Below, one piece after another: positions 55,092 through 56,938 of a stretch of DNA of 56,938 nt. Below the pieces are notes generated by a model, which was given only the letters and a program-made list of their open reading frames with translations, did not search any database and was not told the DNA's origin. This stretch comes from an uncultured Eubacteriales bacterium. GTDB lineage: Bacteria > Bacillota > Clostridia > Christensenellales > Aristaeellaceae. Made by a program: the position numbers and the translations under genes. Within the stretch, counting starts at the first letter, position 1. Every line of letters starts with the position of its first letter. The DNA lies in assembly GCA_902785105.1 (NCBI GenBank), contig CACZXF010000024.1, positions 1 through 56,938 on the forward strand. Reading direction: 5' to 3'.

Positions 55092-55255
55092 GATAAGTGG
55101 GGATTTGTTTGATTTAGGGAGTAGGCAGTAGGGAGTAGGGAGTAGGGGAAGTTACCGGCTGCCGCGCAGAAAAGCTATTGTTTTCAGCAGAAACGGAAGA
55201 TGGGCCGTAACCCCTACTCCCTACTGCCTACTCCCTAAAACAAATTCCAATTTGC
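55092..55255. repeat. Composite element F (shared borders, core-3 palindrome)
   Basis: Borders GATAAGTGGGGATTTGTTTG (55092) and ACAAATTCCAATTTGC (to 55255) are the same family as in elements A-E. The core is different again: tandem GGGAGTAGG units (55116-55148) with their inverse (55211-55237). The 274-base gap between the reductase and GAPDH genes holds this element and a terminator. Confidence 0.85.
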
Positions 55256-55277
55256 AAATAGAGAAATGCCAACTGAA

Positions 55278-55306
55278 ATCCCCGGAACAGCGAAGGCTCC
55301 GGGGAT
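55278..55306 (-). terminator. Terminator of the type II GAPDH gene
   Basis: ATCCCCGGA / TCCGGGGAT, a 9-bp stem (55278-55286 / 55298-55306), lies 16 bases past the stop on the minus strand. The T-run is short (ATTTC). Confidence 0.65.
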
Positions 55307-55321
55307 GTGTCGTTTTAGGGA

Positions 55322-56383
55322 TTACTTCTTGAACTTGCCGATGCCCAGGTACTTGTTGGTCTCGGCGGTGCCTTCCTCGCGGGTGAGCTGCATCTTCATG
55401 GAAGCGCGGATGGCGTCCATGGTCTCGGGGATGGTGACGCTCTCCTGGGGGATGTTGATGGCATACATGATGTCGTTGCCGGATTCGACGATGGAATCCT
55501 CCCACAGGCCGATCTCATACATATCGCCGCGGCGGTTGCCCAGGTCGCGGGCGTACTTGAAGAAGCTGGCGTTGCCCTTGAAGCCGTCCTCCATGGAGAC
55601 CACGCGGATGCGGGGATGCTTCTGGAAGACCTCGAGGGCCTGCTCCTTGGTGATCTTCTTGCCGTCCTTGGCGGTGGCCAGCACGGTGATGATGTGGCCG
55701 TGGGTCACGGGGGTGTGGACCAGGATGCCGGTGGCATTCACGTGGGGCATGATGGTCATCAGGTCGACGGCCTGGTGGGTCGGGGCCTTCTCCATCTGGA
55801 GGGCGTTGGTCAGTCCGCGATGATAGTCGCCCGGATCGGCCACGCGGCGGATGATGGTGATGGCGACCTTCTCAATGCCGATGGCGCGGTCCAGCGCGTC
55901 CACGGAGCGGATCAGGCCGGTGGTGTTGCAACTGGTGAGCTTCAGATAGTTCTGGCCCAGGCCCTTCTCATAGTTGGCATAGCCATGGAAGAACACGTCC
56001 GCGACGCTGTTCTTCTCGCCGCCCTGGAAGATGGCCTTCACGCCGTACTTGTCGTAGTAGTTGGCCTTGTTCTTGGCGCCGACGCCGCCGGGCGCGGAGT
56101 CCAGCATGATGTCCACGGACTTGCACAGCTCCTCGAAGGTGCCGGCCACCGGGATGTCCAGCGCGTCAAACTGGCTCTTGTCCGCGCCGTCCACCAGGTA
56201 CAGGTTGTACTTCACGTTGTTCGCGCCGATCATGTCGCGCTCACGCAGCGCACGGATGGAGAGAGTGGGGGCCAGATCGGCGATGCCGACCAGCTCCATG
56301 TCGCCCTGCAGGGCCACGCCGTCCGCCAGACGCTGTCCGATAGTGCCGTAACCGGCGACGCCAACACGAATTTTCTTGCTCAT
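55322..56383 (-). CDS. Type II (archaeal-type) glyceraldehyde-3-phosphate dehydrogenase
   Basis: 353 residues. GYGTIGQRLAD (11-21) is the NAD(P)-binding loop. APGGVGAKNK (98-107), FQGGEK and SCNTTGL with catalytic Cys152 are typical of the archaeal type II enzyme and differ from bacterial GapA (SCTTNC). The enzyme oxidises glyceraldehyde-3-phosphate; archaeal forms use NADP or NAD. It has no gapA-type operon (pgk, tpi) here, but a split transketolase gene lies upstream on the same strand. The ATG at 56383 follows AGGAGG. Such enzymes occur sporadically in Clostridia, which suggests old transfer from archaea. Confidence 0.85.
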   Translation of the reverse strand: MSKKIRVGVAGYGTIGQRLADGVALQGDMELVGIADLAPTLSIRALRERDMIGANNVKYNLYLVDGADKSQFDALDIPVAGTFEELCKSVDIMLDSAPGGVGAKNKANYYDKYGVKAIFQGGEKNSVADVFFHGYANYEKGLGQNYLKLTSCNTTGLIRSVDALDRAIGIEKVAITIIRRVADPGDYHRGLTNALQMEKAPTHQAVDLMTIMPHVNATGILVHTPVTHGHIITVLATAKDGKKITKEQALEVFQKHPRIRVVSMEDGFKGNASFFKYARDLGNRRGDMYEIGLWEDSIVESGNDIMYAINIPQESVTIPETMDAIRASMKMQLTREEGTAETNKYLGIGKFKK

Positions 56384-56438
56384 TGGAATCTCCTCCTTCA
56401 AATTAAAGACGTTGAGTGGGGATTGTATCTTGCTTTAT

Positions 56439-56617
56439 GAATGGAAAATTGAGAATTGAAAATTGAAAATTCAGTGCGGGCCTTGTAGGGGCGGCGTTGC
56501 GCCGCCCGTCTTGTGCGAGGCGATACGTCGTTCCGGGCGGGCGGCGAAACGCCGCCCCTACAGGGACAGGACGTATACTTGCTAAACTTTCTTGTTTCAA
56601 CTCTGAATTTTCTATTC
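56439..56617. repeat. Composite element G (different border, core-1 palindrome)
   Basis: An AT-rich inverted pair, GAATGGAAAATTGAGAATTG (from 56439) and CTCTGAATTTTCTATTC (to 56617), matches at about 20 of 23 positions. It surrounds a full core-1 double hairpin (56481-56564). This border is unrelated to those of elements A-F. Confidence 0.75.
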
Positions 56618-56628
56618 GTTCGAACGTT

Positions 56629-56938
56629 TTACTCGCGGACGACGACATCCTCCGCGGCCTCGACGATGTGCTCCACGGTCAGGCCAAAGCGCTCGGCCAG
56701 GTAGTCCACGGGGCCGACCTCGCCGAAGGTGTCCTCGACGGCCACATGGCCCATGCGAACGGGGCACTTGGCGGAGAGCAGCTCGGCGACGGCGCTGTAC
56801 AGGCCGCCGATGACGTTGTGGTTCTCGCATGTCACCACGGCGCCGGTCTTTTCGGCGTACTCGAGGATCAGGGCCTCGTCCAGGGGCTTGATGGTGAACA
56901 TGTCGATGACGGCGGCGTCGATGCCCTTCTCGGCCAGC
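56629..56938 (-). CDS. Transketolase, C-terminal subunit (partial at window edge)
   Basis: The last about 102 residues of the protein, continuing beyond the right edge. LAEKGIDAAVIDMFTIKPLDEALILEYA, AVVTCENHNVIGGLYSAVAELL and a GEVGPVDYL segment are typical of the C-terminal (pyrimidine-side and regulatory) half of split transketolases, which work with a separate N-terminal subunit in the pentose phosphate pathway. An internal ATG at 56901 is not the real start because coding similarity continues upstream. It may be co-regulated with the GAPDH gene downstream. Confidence 0.8.
   Translation of the reverse strand, partial: LAEKGIDAAVIDMFTIKPLDEALILEYAEKTGAVVTCENHNVIGGLYSAVAELLSAKCPVRMGHVAVEDTFGEVGPVDYLAERFGLTVEHIVEAAEDVVVRE

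Noticed and set aside
1-56938. tRNA or rRNA genes
   Set aside because: None of the intergenic regions shows a recognisable tRNA or rRNA signature; the stable structures are repeats, terminators and the L10 leader.

Overview
The window looks like the chromosome of a spore-forming, anaerobic Bacillota (class Clostridia) with fairly high GC, probably an uncultured gut-type lineage. The evidence is spo0A, spoIIP, a Cys-rich coat-like protein, a dapA-dapB-dapH acetylase lysine/diaminopimelate branch, the rpmG-secE-nusG-rplK-rplA cluster and several PT-rich, SH3b or Cna/SpaA-type surface proteins. No tRNA, rRNA, CRISPR array or complete phage/IS element was seen. Taxonomy below class level is a guess.

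Layout. 1-23.7 kb is one giant secreted surface-protein gene (about 7,790 codons if intact). It holds a signal peptide, tandem MBG repeats, Cna-B/SpaA domains, five repeats of a 'CKI ... beta-helix ... NVYLD ... IGVY ... FGTY ... W' module, InlB-like and YDG repeats, and a final SpaA pair without a visible anchor. Two deletions in the MBG array (near 1713 and 2857) break the reading frame. 23.7-25.5 kb: a minus-strand VanW protein. 26-28.5 kb: dapA-dapB-dapH. 28.5-34.2 kb: a MerR/TipA-type regulator with a textbook 19-bp-spacer operator-promoter, a Phd/ParE-type toxin-antitoxin pair, spoIIP plus a membrane protein, an MNT antitoxin with a broken HEPN toxin, and a MATE exporter. 35.5-39.3 kb: L10 leader-rplJ-rplL, then rpmG-secE-nusG-rplK-rplA, a rotated gene order. 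39.7-42.7 kb: an L,D-transpeptidase with SH3 repeats, an HPr-like protein lacking the His site, and a small SH3 protein with a double-glycine leader. 43-47.4 kb: a sugar ABC importer (binding protein and two permeases, no ATPase). 47.7-50 kb: shikimate kinase, a YunG-like protein, Spo0A and a Cys-rich coat-like protein. 50.2-52.9 kb: a TIR-transmembrane-DUF6273 receptor-like protein followed by a rhomboid protease. 53.2-56.9 kb: a secreted flavin reductase, an archaeal-type (type II) GAPDH and the edge of a split transketolase.

Intergenic spaces are filled with nested palindromic elements. At least three unrelated palindromic cores (a 'TGTAGGGGCGGCG' double hairpin, a 'CCACCTCATCCG' hairpin chain and a 'GGGAGTAGG' palindrome) occur inside the same outer border repeats, and one core also sits inside a different border. 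They look like small non-autonomous mobile elements that insert into each other.

The most promising candidate for an undescribed system is the TIR receptor plus rhomboid operon: a cytosolic TIR domain with the WxxxE glutamate, one membrane helix, a PT stalk and two C-type-lectin-like ectodomains, co-transcribed with an intramembrane protease. The remains of a second rhomboid gene lie directly downstream, and the first ectodomain has a visibly AT-richer, possibly exchanged, C-terminal half.
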